From Brevibacterium siliguriense (GTDB lineage Bacteria; Actinomycetota; Actinomycetes; Actinomycetales; Brevibacteriaceae): 64,000 bases of DNA. This document shows positions 26,936 to 36,897 of this stretch, in pieces (the stretch's first letter is position 1; each line of letters starts with the position of its first letter). The notes below the pieces were generated by a model that was not told where the DNA came from, made no database searches, and was given only the letters and a program-made list of their open reading frames with translations. The stretch lies in contig NZ_LT629766.1 in assembly GCF_900105315.1 (NCBI RefSeq), positions 2,790,001 through 2,854,000 on the forward strand, given 5' to 3'. Made by a program: the position numbers and the translations under genes.

Positions 26936-28200
26936 TGCCGAACATCATGAGGGCTCCGCTGTGGCATTCGATGGCCGAATCGGCTGGACTGACCAAACCT
27001 GACGGGTCGATCGGTGAGACCATCTACGGGCAGATGACCAAGTTCGCCGCAGAGGTCGGAGCCGTCAACCTCGGGCAGGGAGCACCCGGCACGGAACCTC
27101 CGGAAGAGCTCATCACTACCACCACCGAGGCGATGCGGGACGGTTTCAATCAGTATGCCCCCGGCCAGGGATTCCCCCGGCTGCTCGAGGCAGTGGCCGC
27201 TCAGCGCCGTCGTGACTTCGATCAGCACGTCGCCCCGAACGAGGTGCTCTACACGGCGGGCGCCACGGAAGGACTGACCGCGGCGATCCTGGCCCTGCTG
27301 CCGCGCGGCGGCTCGCTCGTCGCCTTCGAACCGTTCTACGATTCCTATCCGGCGGCGATCGCCGCCGCCGGCGGAACACTGCATACGGTGCCGATCCTGC
27401 CGGACGGACACGGCGGCTTCGGCCCGGATTGGGAGGAGTTCGATCGGGTGATCGCCGCGGTCGAACCCGCGATCATCCTTGTCAACACTCCCCACAATCC
27501 CACTGGATTCATCTTCTCGGCCGACGATCTCGCACAAATCGGTCGAGCAGCCGAATCAGTCGACGCCTGGGTACTCTCCGATGAGGTCTACGAACAGCTC
27601 ACCCTCACCGATCAGGGGCACGTCCCGCCCGCAGTGGCGATCGAAGATTCTGCTCGGGTCGTCACAGTCTCCTCGGCGGGCAAATCCTGGAACGTCACGG
27701 GTTGGAAGATCGGCTGGGTCATCGCCTCTTCCGAAGTTCGGCAGGCTATCCAGACCGTCAAGCAATTCCTGTCGTTCACGGCCGGCGGTCCGATGCAGAT
27801 CGGGATGGCCGATATGCTCAGCGGCGATTCTCAGTTCGTCGCAGAGAATCGCGCTTCGCTGCGGTCCCGTGCGGAGGTGCTCGTCCCCGCCTGTCGCACT
27901 GTGCCGGACGCCGAAGTATCGACTCCCCTGGCTGGATATTTCACTGTCGTGGACTACTCTGCGCTGACCGACCTCGATGCCTTCGAGCTCAATGATCTGC
28001 TGGCGAGGGAATATTCGTTGGTCGGCATTCCCGTACCGGCCCTGTGCAGGCTGGGAAGCCCGGCATACGAGACCTACCGGGCATCGATTCGGTATTCCTT
28101 CTGCAAGTCCGAGGCCGACGTCGACAAGGGTGCGCAGCTGTTCACGGCCCTCGGGCGGCATCTGCGAGAGAATCCGGCGGCTCTGCGGCGAATGCCCTGA
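26935..28200 (+). CDS. Class I/II PLP aminotransferase (DapC/kynurenine-type)
   Basis: 421 residues. Fold-I landmarks: NLGQGAPGTEPPEEL, QYAPGQGFPRL, NTPHNPTG, LSDEVYEQL, and the PLP lysine in SSAGKSWNVTGWKIGW (about 248). The closest functional label is methionine/kynurenine- or N-succinyl-diaminopimelate-type aminotransferase; lysA and the thr genes in the window make DapC possible, but this is inference. GGAGG lies 8 bases before ATG 26935; GTG 26932 overlapping the hisN stop is the alternative start. Confidence 0.85.
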   Translation: MPNIMRAPLWHSMAESAGLTKPDGSIGETIYGQMTKFAAEVGAVNLGQGAPGTEPPEELITTTTEAMRDGFNQYAPGQGFPRLLEAVAAQRRRDFDQHVAPNEVLYTAGATEGLTAAILALLPRGGSLVAFEPFYDSYPAAIAAAGGTLHTVPILPDGHGGFGPDWEEFDRVIAAVEPAIILVNTPHNPTGFIFSADDLAQIGRAAESVDAWVLSDEVYEQLTLTDQGHVPPAVAIEDSARVVTVSSAGKSWNVTGWKIGWVIASSEVRQAIQTVKQFLSFTAGGPMQIGMADMLSGDSQFVAENRASLRSRAEVLVPACRTVPDAEVSTPLAGYFTVVDYSALTDLDAFELNDLLAREYSLVGIPVPALCRLGSPAYETYRASIRYSFCKSEADVDKGAQLFTALGRHLRENPAALRRMP

Positions 28201-28291
28201 ACAGCTCTCGGGCCACTGGGCGATTGCGCTGAGACCGCGACAGTCTGGAACGCGCAGGAAGCGCTCTGCCGAGAGAGCTGTGCTGAGAGAC

Positions 28292-28333
28292 GGGAGAAGG
28301 GGCGAACCGCGCATGCAGTTCACCCCTTCTCCC
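28292..28333. terminator. Bidirectional terminator between aminotransferase and yceI
   Basis: Arms GGGAGAAGGGG-c-GAA and TTC-a-CCCCTTCTCCC enclose a 12-base loop. It lies between convergent genes. Confidence 0.7.
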
Positions 28334-28412
28334 TCGGGCAGCCACGCCGCCTACCGAGTCAGGCGTGCTGACGGCACACCGACCGGTCAGCGACGGCGCT
28401 GCTCAGGAAGGA

Positions 28413-28961
28413 TCAGGCCTTGACGAGCTCGAGTTCGAGCTCGATCTTGATCTTGTCGGAGACGAGGAGCTCTCCTCCGCCCAGGACGGCTTCGAAGGTC
28501 ATTCCGAAGTCCTTGCGGTTGACCGTAGCGGTGGCCGAGAGACCGGCGACCTGGTTGCCATTCGGGTCGGTGGCCACACCGGCGAATTCGGTCGCAAAGG
28601 CGACTTCCTTGGTCACGCCGCGCATCGTCAGCTCACCGACGGTCTCGAACTCATCAGCGGAATCAGCCTTGATCGCGGTCGACTTGAAGCTCAGCTTCGG
28701 GTGATCGTCGGCCAGGAAGAAGTCACCGCTCTTGAGGTGACCGTCGCGCTGTTCGTTGCGGGTGTTGATTGAATCCGCGGAAGCCTCGGCGGACACGACG
28801 CTGTCTTCGAGAATCTCACCAACGTTGACGTTGCCGGCGATATCCTCGAAGTGGCCGCGGACCTTCGAGACGCCCGCGTGGCGAGCAGTGAAGGTGAACT
28901 CGGAGTGGATCGGGTCGATGTTCCAGATTCCGGCAGTGAGTCCCTGAGGCAGAGCAGTCAT
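28413..28961 (-). CDS. YceI-family lipid/isoprenoid-binding protein
   Basis: 182 residues covering the whole YceI lipocalin-like barrel: WNIDPIHSEFTFTARHAGVSKVRGHF at the start, then HPKLSFKST, GELTMRGVTKEV, NRKDFGMTFEAVLGGGELLVSDKIKIELELE. No signal peptide, so it is cytosolic as in many actinobacteria. A strong AAAGGAGAA site precedes ATG 28961. Ligand unknown. Confidence 0.92.
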   Translation of the reverse strand: MTALPQGLTAGIWNIDPIHSEFTFTARHAGVSKVRGHFEDIAGNVNVGEILEDSVVSAEASADSINTRNEQRDGHLKSGDFFLADDHPKLSFKSTAIKADSADEFETVGELTMRGVTKEVAFATEFAGVATDPNGNQVAGLSATATVNRKDFGMTFEAVLGGGELLVSDKIKIELELELVKA

Positions 28962-29122
28962 GATTTCTCCTTTTGGTTGAAATTTGAAGTACGAGAATGA
29001 CTATAGTTCAACTTTCAATCAGACGCAACCCCTGCGAGTGAACAGCAAGTGACCATGTGGCGGAGGTCACCTGTATTCGGTTTGGCCACGAGGTGACCCC
29101 TCATGTAGAGTTAATAACACGC

Positions 29123-29196
29123 CGCGGGGTGGAGCAGTTCGGTAGCTCGCCGGGCTCATAACCCGGAGGTCGAGGGTTCAAATCCCTCCCCCGCCA
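29123..29196 (+). tRNA. Initiator tRNA-Met (anticodon CAT)
   Basis: A 74-nt cloverleaf. The 1:72 pair is mismatched (C1 with C72), and the anticodon stem ends in three G:C pairs (CCGGG/CCCGG around CTCATAA); both are initiator hallmarks. T-arm GAGGG-TTCAAAT-CCCTC. CCA is not encoded. Confidence 0.96.
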
Positions 29197-29203
29197 CAAG
29201 GAA

Positions 29204-29242
29204 AAGACCCCTGATCAGCAGAAATGCTTGATCAGGGGTCTT
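29204..29242 (+). terminator. Terminator of tRNA-fMet
   Basis: Arms 29204-29217 and 29229-29242 (AAGACCCCTGATCA and its complement) around an 11-base loop, starting 7 bases after the tRNA. Confidence 0.85.
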
Positions 29243-29464
29243 AGTTCATTCCCAACCCGGAGCCTAGTTGCGCTCAAAAGTACGCACACCAGAGCTCAAT
29301 CTGAATATCGCTGCTGGAGCGCAGACTTTCTGGGACATCTTAATCGGTCCCTTCCACGTCGATATCCCCGGGAACCACTCAGTCTGACCATGCCCTCGAA
29401 TTCGATCCCTGAACCCGGACGAGCCCCGTTACCTTTTAAGTAGCCCCACCATCCGTCAGGATAG

Positions 29465-29700
29465 AAAGGGGTCGCTGGCCTGAGGACCCCGGCATGATTG
29501 ATACCCCCAGTCACCATGATCCGCAGGCGTGTAGTCACCAGGGTTCGAAGGCACCAGGGAAATCGCTGATAGGGGCCAGAACCACTGGCAGAACCCATGC
29601 CTTAAAGCCCGACCGTAACGTGGATGCCGAACCCAGGAGCCACCACAGCACCACCGGCCAGCCCAACCACAACCAAATATTCGGTCACATGAGTCGAAGA
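29465..29700 (+). ncRNA. Candidate IS110 bridge-RNA region
   Basis: IS110-group elements encode their bridge RNA in the non-coding stretch before the transposase. This stretch starts with a hairpin GGGGTC-N11-GACCCC (about 29469-29491), and further pairable G/C-rich segments follow. The position fits; a full fold and guide loops were not established. Confidence 0.4.
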
Positions 29701-29702
29701 AG

Positions 29703-30925
29703 ATGAGTGACATGATCACCAACCACGCCGATATCGACGTATTCATCGGCATCGATGTCGGCAAACACAACCACCACGCCGTCGCACTCGACCGCGACGG
29801 CAAACAACTGTTGTCGCAGGCTCTGCCGCACAACGAAACGAAACTCCGGGGTCTGCTTGACCGGCTGGCCAAGCACGGAACACTCCTGGTCGTCGTCGAC
29901 CAGCCCGCCACCATCGGCGCTCTGCCGGTCGCGGTCGCTCAAGCCGAGTCCGTTACGGTCGCCTATCTGCCCGGGTTGGCGATGCGCCGCATCGCCGACC
30001 TGCACCCAGGTGAGGCAAAAACGGATGCCCGTGATGCCGCCATCATCGCTGAAGCCGCCCGCACGCTGCCCCACACTCTGCGGGGTATCCGGATGGCGGA
30101 TGAGAACGTGGCCGAGTTGTCGATGCTGTGCGGCTACGACGATGACCTGGCGAAACAGGCCACGGCGACATCGAACCGGAGTCGAATCGGATCCGCGGTT
30201 TGCTCACTCAGATCCACCCCGGATTGGAGACCGTCATCGGTCCGCACCTGGACCATCCGGCGATGCTGGCGCTATTGGCGAAGTACCCGACGCCCAAAGC
30301 CTTGCGTCATGCCGGGAAGCACCGAGTCGAGGCGCTGCTGCGCAAGCAGGCACCCAGGGCGTGGAAACGGTGGGCCGCAGCGATCTTCACCGCCTTGGAC
30401 GGGCAGACCGTGGTGGTATCAGGTACCGACGCCGCCGGACTCGTCCTACCGCAGTTGGCGACCTCGTTGGCGCAGACACGATCGTCGCGCGATGAGGTAC
30501 TGGTGCGCATCGAGGAGCTGGTGGGGGCGCATCCGCTTTTCGGACTCCTGACGTCGATGCCGGCAGTCGGCGTCAGGACGACCGCGAGGATCCTCACCGA
30601 AGTGGTGGGTAAGGACTTCGCATCCGTCGGACACCTGGCATCGTATGCCGGACTGGCACCGGTGACCTGGCGATCGGGAACCTCGATTCGCGGTGATCAC
30701 TCATCGCGGCGGGGCAACAAGGTCCTCAAGCGAGCCCTGTTCCTGTCCGCGTTCGCAGCCTTGAAGGACCCGCTGTCGAGGGCGTACTACGACAAGAAAC
30801 GTGCCGAGCATAAGAAGCACAACCAAGCACTGATCGCGTTGGCCCGTCGTCGTTGCAACGTCCTATACGCGATGCTTCGCGACGGTGCCTACTTCCACGC
30901 ACCCGAAGCGGCCACAGCTGCCTGA
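29703..30925 (+). pseudogene. IS110-family transposase, frameshifted
   Basis: The N-terminal frame (29703 to about 30180) has the RuvC-like start FIGIDVGKHNHHAVALD, VDQPATIG and the KTDARDAAIIAEAAR motif. The C-terminal frame (to 30925) has SMPAVGVRTTARILTEV, ASYAGLAPVTWRSGTS and the conserved end. The frames are out of register because of an 11-base near-tandem duplication (TCGAACCGG-AG-TCGAATCGG, 30171-30190); removing it restores ..SNRIRGLLTQIHPG. An intact copy would be about 400 residues. Probably inactive unless supplied in trans. Confidence 0.88.
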
Positions 30926-31097
30926 ATCGACCTGTCGCGAGGTGCCTGACCAGTCTGGGAGACAGTCCCCGGACCGATCATTCCTGCCCTTGAACCCCAA
31001 CCGAATAATCTTGAAGAATCTCGCCGCTGCCCCTTGACTCAAAACATAGGGGCCCCGAATTGCGAGTCACATCAAGCACTGCAAATGCCTACCCCGC

Positions 31098-31284
31098 ATG
31101 AACCGGGCTGCTGAGTAGATCTGCTCGCGACACTCAATTGATCAGTGCCCTCGCGGCTGTCGACAAACTTCGTTGGCGCGCTGCCCTCGATGAGAATGCA
31201 GGTCAGTTCGGCAACCTCGCAATGCTCAACGAGTCTTGACCGTAACGTGGCGAGCACACCGCGATGCGTCGACAGCACCTGCCC
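31098..31284 (-). pseudogene. Remnant of an IclR-family regulator
   Basis: A minus-strand segment reads LATLRSRLVEHCEVAELTC and then LIEGSAPTKFVDSREG, resembling the start of the IclR effector domain (allelic to ..VHLVVLDGSRVRFVDSVE..). No DNA-binding domain is readable upstream and the frame degenerates downstream. It lies between the IS110 right end and the XRE-cupin gene. Identification rests on one short segment. Confidence 0.4.
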
Positions 31285-31620
31285 ATCAGCGACGACACTG
31301 GGGCACGGGAAGCAGTCCAGCGGCCCAGGACCTTTCGTCGCGCACAAGACCAATCGCGAGGCCCAACACCGATTTCGACAGGCGCTACCGAGCACCACTC
31401 AGACCGATGAGAATTCTCGCCCGCATTGCCTCGCCTCGTTCAGGGATCTTTTGGGCGCCGCCTCGGAAGCCTCGGCGGAACGATCGCGCCGTCTTGGCTA
31501 TTCCGCGAACCTCGCACAATGGGCAGCTCGGACGCAGGACGTCTGTCCAGTATTTGCGAACGATGTTGAGCAGTGGTAAATTTCACATCTATCAGAACAG
31601 TGCCCAACGGAGGGAACATC

Positions 31621-32247
31621 ATGGCGGCTGAGTCGAAAGTGACACTCGAAGAGCACACTCAGAGGGTGGGAACCGCGATTCGCCGAATCAGGACTGCTCG
31701 CGGCCTGTCTTTACGCGAAGCTGCTGCAAAGACCGGCCTCTCTTCGAGCTTTCTCTCGCTCGTCGAGCGGGGTCTGAACTCCCCCTCATTGACCACACTT
31801 TTCACACTGGCAGAAGCGCTCGAAGTCACCGCCGGAGAACTCATAGGTGAAACCTCCACAAAGCCGAAGCCCCGATTTGCTGTGGCCCGCTCAGACAGAT
31901 CCGATGGCCTTTCCGTCTCTCTGGGGGACCGAACATACCGGGTTCTGACCGGCAGCTTGCCTGGGCAGTCCCTCGAGGCGTTACGGACTACTATCCACCC
32001 CACGCCCCACCCGTCCTCGCCTTCATCTCACAACGGCGAAGAGTTCTGTTATGTGCTCGACGGAGAACTGACTTTCCACTTCACCTCAGCCAGCGACGCA
32101 GAGGCCTCCGAAACGGTCGTTGTCGGCACGGGCGATTCGATTCACTTTCAATCAAGTTCGACTCATTCGATCCACAACATGACCAGTCAATCAGTTGAAG
32201 CTCTCTGGATTGTCGACCACCCGCTGATGGCTCCATTGGGCACTTAA
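31621..32247 (+). CDS. XRE-family regulator with C-terminal cupin domain
   Basis: 208 residues: an HTH_3 domain at about 10-70 (VGTAIRRIRTARGLSLREAAAKTGLSSSFLSLVERG) and a cupin_2 domain at about 115-200 (HNGEEFCYVLDGEL.., GDSIHFQSSSTHSIHN). This PuuR-like architecture usually controls catabolism or uptake of amines, amino acids or peptides, with the cupin sensing the ligand. GGAGGG lies 7 bases before ATG 31621. It precedes a peptide transporter and an amino-acid-oxidase-like gene on the same strand, its likely targets. Confidence 0.88.
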   Translation: MAAESKVTLEEHTQRVGTAIRRIRTARGLSLREAAAKTGLSSSFLSLVERGLNSPSLTTLFTLAEALEVTAGELIGETSTKPKPRFAVARSDRSDGLSVSLGDRTYRVLTGSLPGQSLEALRTTIHPTPHPSSPSSHNGEEFCYVLDGELTFHFTSASDAEASETVVVGTGDSIHFQSSSTHSIHNMTSQSVEALWIVDHPLMAPLGT

Positions 32248-32413
32248 CTTCGCCACGGTCAGCTCCCACTACTTCTGCACGCTGTGCCCGAATGGTCGCA
32301 GTTTTACACGCAGCATTCTCTGACGCCTACGTCGATCTTGAGACTGTCGACAGGCTATCGCGCCGATGCTTCGCCTACGGCGGCTTCAACGGCTTGTCCA
32401 TAGGAGTACAGCT

Positions 32414-33895
32414 TTGCTTAACAACACCTCGGCGATGACCAATACTCAGCGCACTTTCTTCGGCCACCCTCGGGGCCTTTCCACACTTTTCTTCGTCGAA
32501 CTCTGGGAACGGTTCTCCTACTACGGGATGACCGCAATCCTGCTCTATTACCTCTACACATCCGTTTCCGACGGCGGCCTCGGCCTCAGCCAAGCCTCCG
32601 CCACAGCGATCGTATCGATCTATTCCGCACTGGTGTACATGTCAGGAATTCTCGGCGGATGGATCGCCGATCGCCTGCTCGGTATGAGACGAGCAATCTT
32701 CGTCGGCGGCGTGTTCATCATGTGCGGCCACATCGCGCTGGCAATTCCCGGCGGTATATCGGCCCTCCTCATTTCCATGGCGCTCATCGTCCTGGGAACC
32801 GGACTGCTCAAACCCAATGTGTCCAGCAGTGTCGGGCAGCTCTATGCCAGGGACGATCTTCGACGAGACTCTGGGTTCTCCCTCTTCTACATGGGAATCA
32901 ACCTCGGGGCCTTCATTGCACCGTATTTCGTCGGCACACTCGGTCAGAAGGTGAACTTCCACCTCGGCTTCTCATTAGCAGCAATCGGAATGGCGATCGG
33001 ACTCGCGGTTTACCTGCTGGCGGGCCGGCATCTCTCCGCGGAAGGCCTCCGCCCGGCCAACCCCATTCCCCGCGGCCTCATGTCAGCGTTCGGCTCACGA
33101 ATCTCAATCTTCATCGCAGGCCTCGGCGTCCTCGTCCTGATTCTCGGCCCGACCGGCCTGCTCACCGTGAGTACGTTGGTCAACACGGTCACCATTTGCT
33201 CGGTTGTCCTTCCCATCGTCTACCTGATCTTGATGCTGCGCAGCCGAAATACATCACGGATCGAACGCAGCCGTCTACTCGCCTACGTTCCCCTGTTCGT
33301 CGGAGCGGTGTGCTATTGGGTAGTCAATGAGCAATCGAGTTCGGTGCTCGCCGCGTTCGCTGACCAGCGCACGAACTCAGTCGTTTTCGGCTTCCACGTT
33401 CCATCCTCGTGGTTCGCCTCCCTCAACCCGATCGCGACCATCATCCTGGCTCCTATGTTCGCCTACCTCTGGTTCAGACTCGGCGCTCGTCAGCCTTCTA
33501 CCCCGACGAAGTTCGTCTTCGGACTCGTCCTCGGAGGACTGTCGTTCGTCATCATGGCGGGTCCTGCGCTCCTTCACGGCACCGACACCCCGGCTAGCCC
33601 GATCTGGCTCGTCGCCAGCTATTTCCTTGTCATTTGCGGGTCTATGTGCCTCTCCCCTGTCGGCCTGTCAGCGACGACCAAACTCGCTCCCGCCGCTTTC
33701 CAAGCGCAGATGATGTCCCTATGGTTCCTCGCACCGGCCGCAGCTTCAGGAATCAACGCCCAACTCGTCCAGCTTTATTCGCCGGAGATGGAAGCCAGGT
33801 ACTTCCTCGGCGTAGGCCTCGCGGTCATCGCCGCTGGCGGGTTGATGATACTTGTCGGAAATTGGTCACGCCGCCGGATGGTCGGAATCAAATAG
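32414..33895 (+). CDS. POT-family (proton-dependent oligopeptide) MFS transporter
   Basis: 493 residues and about 14 membrane helices. The POT signature ExxERFxYYG is visible near the start (FFVELWERFSYYGM), and helices 4-5 carry GTGLLKPNVSSSVGQLY and FSLFYMGINLGAFIAPYFVG. Imports di-/tripeptides or related compounds with protons. TTG 32414 has AGGAG 7 bases upstream; ATG 32435 has no ribosome site. Confidence 0.88.
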   Translation: MLNNTSAMTNTQRTFFGHPRGLSTLFFVELWERFSYYGMTAILLYYLYTSVSDGGLGLSQASATAIVSIYSALVYMSGILGGWIADRLLGMRRAIFVGGVFIMCGHIALAIPGGISALLISMALIVLGTGLLKPNVSSSVGQLYARDDLRRDSGFSLFYMGINLGAFIAPYFVGTLGQKVNFHLGFSLAAIGMAIGLAVYLLAGRHLSAEGLRPANPIPRGLMSAFGSRISIFIAGLGVLVLILGPTGLLTVSTLVNTVTICSVVLPIVYLILMLRSRNTSRIERSRLLAYVPLFVGAVCYWVVNEQSSSVLAAFADQRTNSVVFGFHVPSSWFASLNPIATIILAPMFAYLWFRLGARQPSTPTKFVFGLVLGGLSFVIMAGPALLHGTDTPASPIWLVASYFLVICGSMCLSPVGLSATTKLAPAAFQAQMMSLWFLAPAAASGINAQLVQLYSPEMEARYFLGVGLAVIAAGGLMILVGNWSRRRMVGIK

Positions 33896-33980
33896 CCGCC
33901 AATTCCCGTGCTGAATTTCAACCACAACTCATTCCGAATCAACGAACCCGGAGCCCGAGCCGAAAGGAATACAACCAACA

Positions 33981-35098
33981 ATGAACACAATGAAGATCGC
34001 CGTCATCGGCGGAGGAATCGCTGGTGTCACCACCGCCTACGGACTCGCGCGCCGTGGCGCGACGGTCACTCTGATCGACGATGCCGCATCGGGTCAGGCG
34101 ACAGCTGCCAGCGCCGGGATCATCGCCCCCTGGGTATCTTCCTCGAGCGGCGCCTTCTACGAAGCCTACTCAGCCGGAGGCAACTACTACCCGGAGTTCC
34201 TCGCAGGACTCCATGACCTGGGGATTCCCGAACTGGGGTATAGGCGATCCGGCGCCCTGATGGTCTCCCGAGACGATGCAGAACTCAACGCGGCCGAAGA
34301 CCGCATAGCCCAGCGCGTCACCGAGTCCGGATCCGTCGCAGGAACGCTGGAGCGCGTAGACAGCACACAGGTCAACGAACTGTTTCCAGCCCTGTCCCCC
34401 GAACTCACGGGCTTGTACGTCTCCGGCGGCGGACGGGTCGACGGTCGCGTTCTCCGGAATGCAACTCTGAGCGCCGCGGTCATTCTCGGGCCGAGCACCG
34501 CGAAGACGCAGTGATCGCAATCAACCCTCTCGGCGACACCGGATGGCAAGTGCAGACATTGCGCGGACCGATCGACGTTGACTCTGTCGTCGTGGCAGCA
34601 GGGGCAAGAACTCCAGAACTGCTGCTTCCCCTCGACGTGAGCTGCGCCGTGAGCCCGCAGCGCGGACAGATCACCCATCTGAACCTTCGTGGAGTGAACA
34701 CCTCACATTGGCCGACAGTCCACCCCTTCACACCCAACTACATGACCCCATTCGATAATGGCAGGATCGCCGTCGGCGCGACCCGCGAGACCGGGAGCGG
34801 CTACGATCCCCGTATCACCGCCGCGGGACAAATGCAGATCCTCCAAGACGCGCTGAACCTGGCTCCCGGACTCGCCGATGCCACAATCATCGAGACCAGG
34901 GTCGGCATCCGGCCTATGGGCGAGGACAACCTGCCGATCGCCGGAGAAGTGCCGGACAGATCAGGCCTATGGACGATGACGGGCTACGGAGCGGGCGGAC
35001 TGACGCTCGGGCCCTTGCTGGGCGATGCCGTCGCCCGCAGCATCCTCGGAGACCCCGCACCGGAACTGACAGCATTTCCCACAGCCATGCCGAAGTGA
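33981..35098 (+). pseudogene. FAD-dependent amino-acid oxidase (DadA-like), frameshifted
   Basis: The first frame (to 34514) has the dinucleotide fold MKIAVIGGGIAGVTTAYGLARRGATVTLID and AASAGIIAPW; the second (34511-35098) has VVVAAGARTPELL, VSPQRGQITHL, VGIRPMGEDNLPIAG and the C-terminal GYGAGGLTLGPLLGD. One base appears to be missing near 34480; adding one gives ..HSRAEHREDAVIAINP and a continuous protein of about 372 residues. Family members oxidise D-amino acids or glycine, which would fit the adjacent peptide importer. Inactive as sequenced, or a sequencing error. Confidence 0.8.
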
Positions 35099-35997
35099 AT
35101 GCGACTTCTGGTCAAGCCGCTAAATGGCGCAAGTGAGGAAAGGCGCGCCGGTCCTTCCACACAACCAGTCTGACCGTCCCTTCTGGGGATAGAGGCGAAA
35201 GAACCACTCTTTTCAGCGTTATCTCCAGCAGCGGCGGAGTGGCGGAATCTAGTCGTCATTGCAACACTTGAAATTCAGGAGTTGCTATAGGAGATCCCAA
35301 AAGTTCCTGCCGTGACCCACGATCCGAAGACGACATCTTTGACACAGTCGTACGACTTGTCGAGCAAAGGGCGAGCCTGAAAGTTGCTGCCGTCGAAAAG
35401 GCCGTTTCAAGAGGAGCAGCGGCTCGGTTGATTCGCAAAACCCGAAGAGATCAGCGCCGAAAAGCCCCGGGCCGTCCGCCGCACCTGGCCAAGGTGTATC
35501 CGACTCCGTCGTAACGGTTTGGCCGCCCTCAAAGTGACTAAGCGCATCGGAGGCACAAATTCACATGACTGCTTCCTGGGCCGAGGAGTTCCAGGAAGCA
35601 GTGGGCGCATATATGTGCTCCCATAGTCGGTACCGTCTAAAACCGAGCTAAACGCCTTAGCCAACTGCTCTTTAAGACCAGTAACCATCCTCGATTCCTC
35701 GGCCTGCCTAACAGCGATTCAATCCGCAACCAGCGCAAAGCCGAGTTTTCGATTCGTCAGACCGCGATACATCTCGGTCGTCATGCGTAGACGATTAGTC
35801 GAGAGATCGACAGGAACAGAGATGCCCACCGCTCGCGGCCCTCCGGCAATCGAACCTCTAGTCGATCGTCCGTCGGGACGAAAGCACCCCGAGCACGGTC
35901 GATCCGCCATGATTGATTGGAGACTGATCCGCACCAGCAGTACTCACAGTCGCCAATATTCACTAGCACCACCAGCAACAACAGGAAGGACCACACC
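35099..35997. other. 900 bases without a recognisable gene
   Basis: No intact coding region is supported. A plus-strand stretch near 35330-35450 reads LVEQRASLKVAAVEKAVSR then RLIRKTRRD, which looks like a decayed helix-turn-helix, but I cannot name a family. The base composition is lower in GC than the block that follows. Confidence 0.3.
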
Positions 35998-36771
35998 ATG
36001 GAACTCGGACTCTCAGGAAAGACCGCGCTCGTCTGCGCGTCGACCTCCGGCCTCGGCCGCGCCACTGCCGCCGCACTGGCCGCCGAGGGCGTCACCGTCG
36101 TCATCACCGGGCGGACAGCGGAGCGCGCAGAGGCGGTCGCCGCCGAGATGCTCGGCGCAGTCGGCATCGGCATCGACCTCGTCGCCTCCGGTGGGGCGGA
36201 TGCCCTGCTCACCGCCGTAGAGGAGGCCGTCGGCCTGCCCGACATCCTCGTCCTCAACGGCCCCGGTCCGACGCCCGGTCCCGCCCGCGACACTGACAAC
36301 GACGGCGTCGACGCGGCGATCACGAGCCTCGTGACCCCGCACGTCACCCTCATCCGCGGCATCCTGCCCACGATGATCGAGCGCGGCTGGGGTCGCATCC
36401 TCTCCCTCAGCTCGACGAGCGTCGAAGCGCCCATCGACAACCTCTCGCTGTCGAACCTCGGCCGCGCGGCGCTGGCCGGCTACCTCAAGACGCTCGCCAC
36501 CGAGGTCGCGTCCCAGGGCATCACCGTCAACTCGCTCCTGCCGGGACGCATCGCCACTCCGCGCGCCCAGGCGATCGACGAGGCGGGAGCCGCAGCCAGC
36601 GGTCGCACCGTCGGGGAGGTGCACACCGCCACCGCCGCCACGATCCCGGTCGGTCGCTACGGCGAACCCGACGAGTTCGGCGGAGTCGCCGCGTTCCTCT
36701 GCAGCGCCCAGGCCGCCTACGTCACGGGCACCGCGATCCGCTGCGACGGCGGACTCGTCCCGACGCTCTGA
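35998..36771 (+). CDS. Short-chain dehydrogenase/reductase
   Basis: 257 residues, classical SDR with variations. Cofactor loop is CASTSGLGRA (TGxxxGxG type), NGPGPT takes the place of NNAG, and C-terminal YVTGTAIRCDGG is standard. The catalytic Tyr-x3-Lys is not obvious: where YxxxK is expected the text reads SLSNLGRAALAGYLKTLA, as in the FabG-like 3-oxoacyl reductase subgroup with shifted residues. Substrate unknown. ATG 35998 with AGGAAGGA upstream. It begins the GC-rich block. Confidence 0.85.
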   Translation: MELGLSGKTALVCASTSGLGRATAAALAAEGVTVVITGRTAERAEAVAAEMLGAVGIGIDLVASGGADALLTAVEEAVGLPDILVLNGPGPTPGPARDTDNDGVDAAITSLVTPHVTLIRGILPTMIERGWGRILSLSSTSVEAPIDNLSLSNLGRAALAGYLKTLATEVASQGITVNSLLPGRIATPRAQAIDEAGAAASGRTVGEVHTATAATIPVGRYGEPDEFGGVAAFLCSAQAAYVTGTAIRCDGGLVPTL

Positions 36772-36897
36772 TCACGGCGGTCCGATCGGCTCGGTCCGAT
36801 CGACCTCACCGCCGAGCCGGCCGTACGATGCTGGGAGGATGCCCGCGCCCGCGGGCACGAACGATCCACGAGGACACCCCGACCCGAGGAGGCAGAG

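Larger units (their letters stand above)
29459..31050 (+). mobile_element. IS110-family insertion sequence (approximate ends)
   Basis: A single transposase with RuvC-like DEDD N-terminus and transposase_20 C-terminus, a non-coding stretch of about 240 bases before it and about 125 after. The right side (30926-31050) is clearly related to sequence after the second, truncated IS110 copy (62607-62740), ending in both at a CTTGAC..AACATAGGG stretch, which sets the right end approximately. The left end is a guess. IS110 elements lack inverted repeats, so the ends cannot be fixed by eye. Confidence 0.7.

Noticed and set aside
29703..30925. Programmed frameshifting in the IS110 transposase
   Set aside because: IS110 transposases are single-frame, and an 11-bp duplication explains the break.
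29609..31239. Direct repeat GACCGTAACGTGG on both sides of the IS110 transposase
   Set aside because: A 13-mer repeat is expected by chance several times in 64 kb, and one copy lies outside the likely element.
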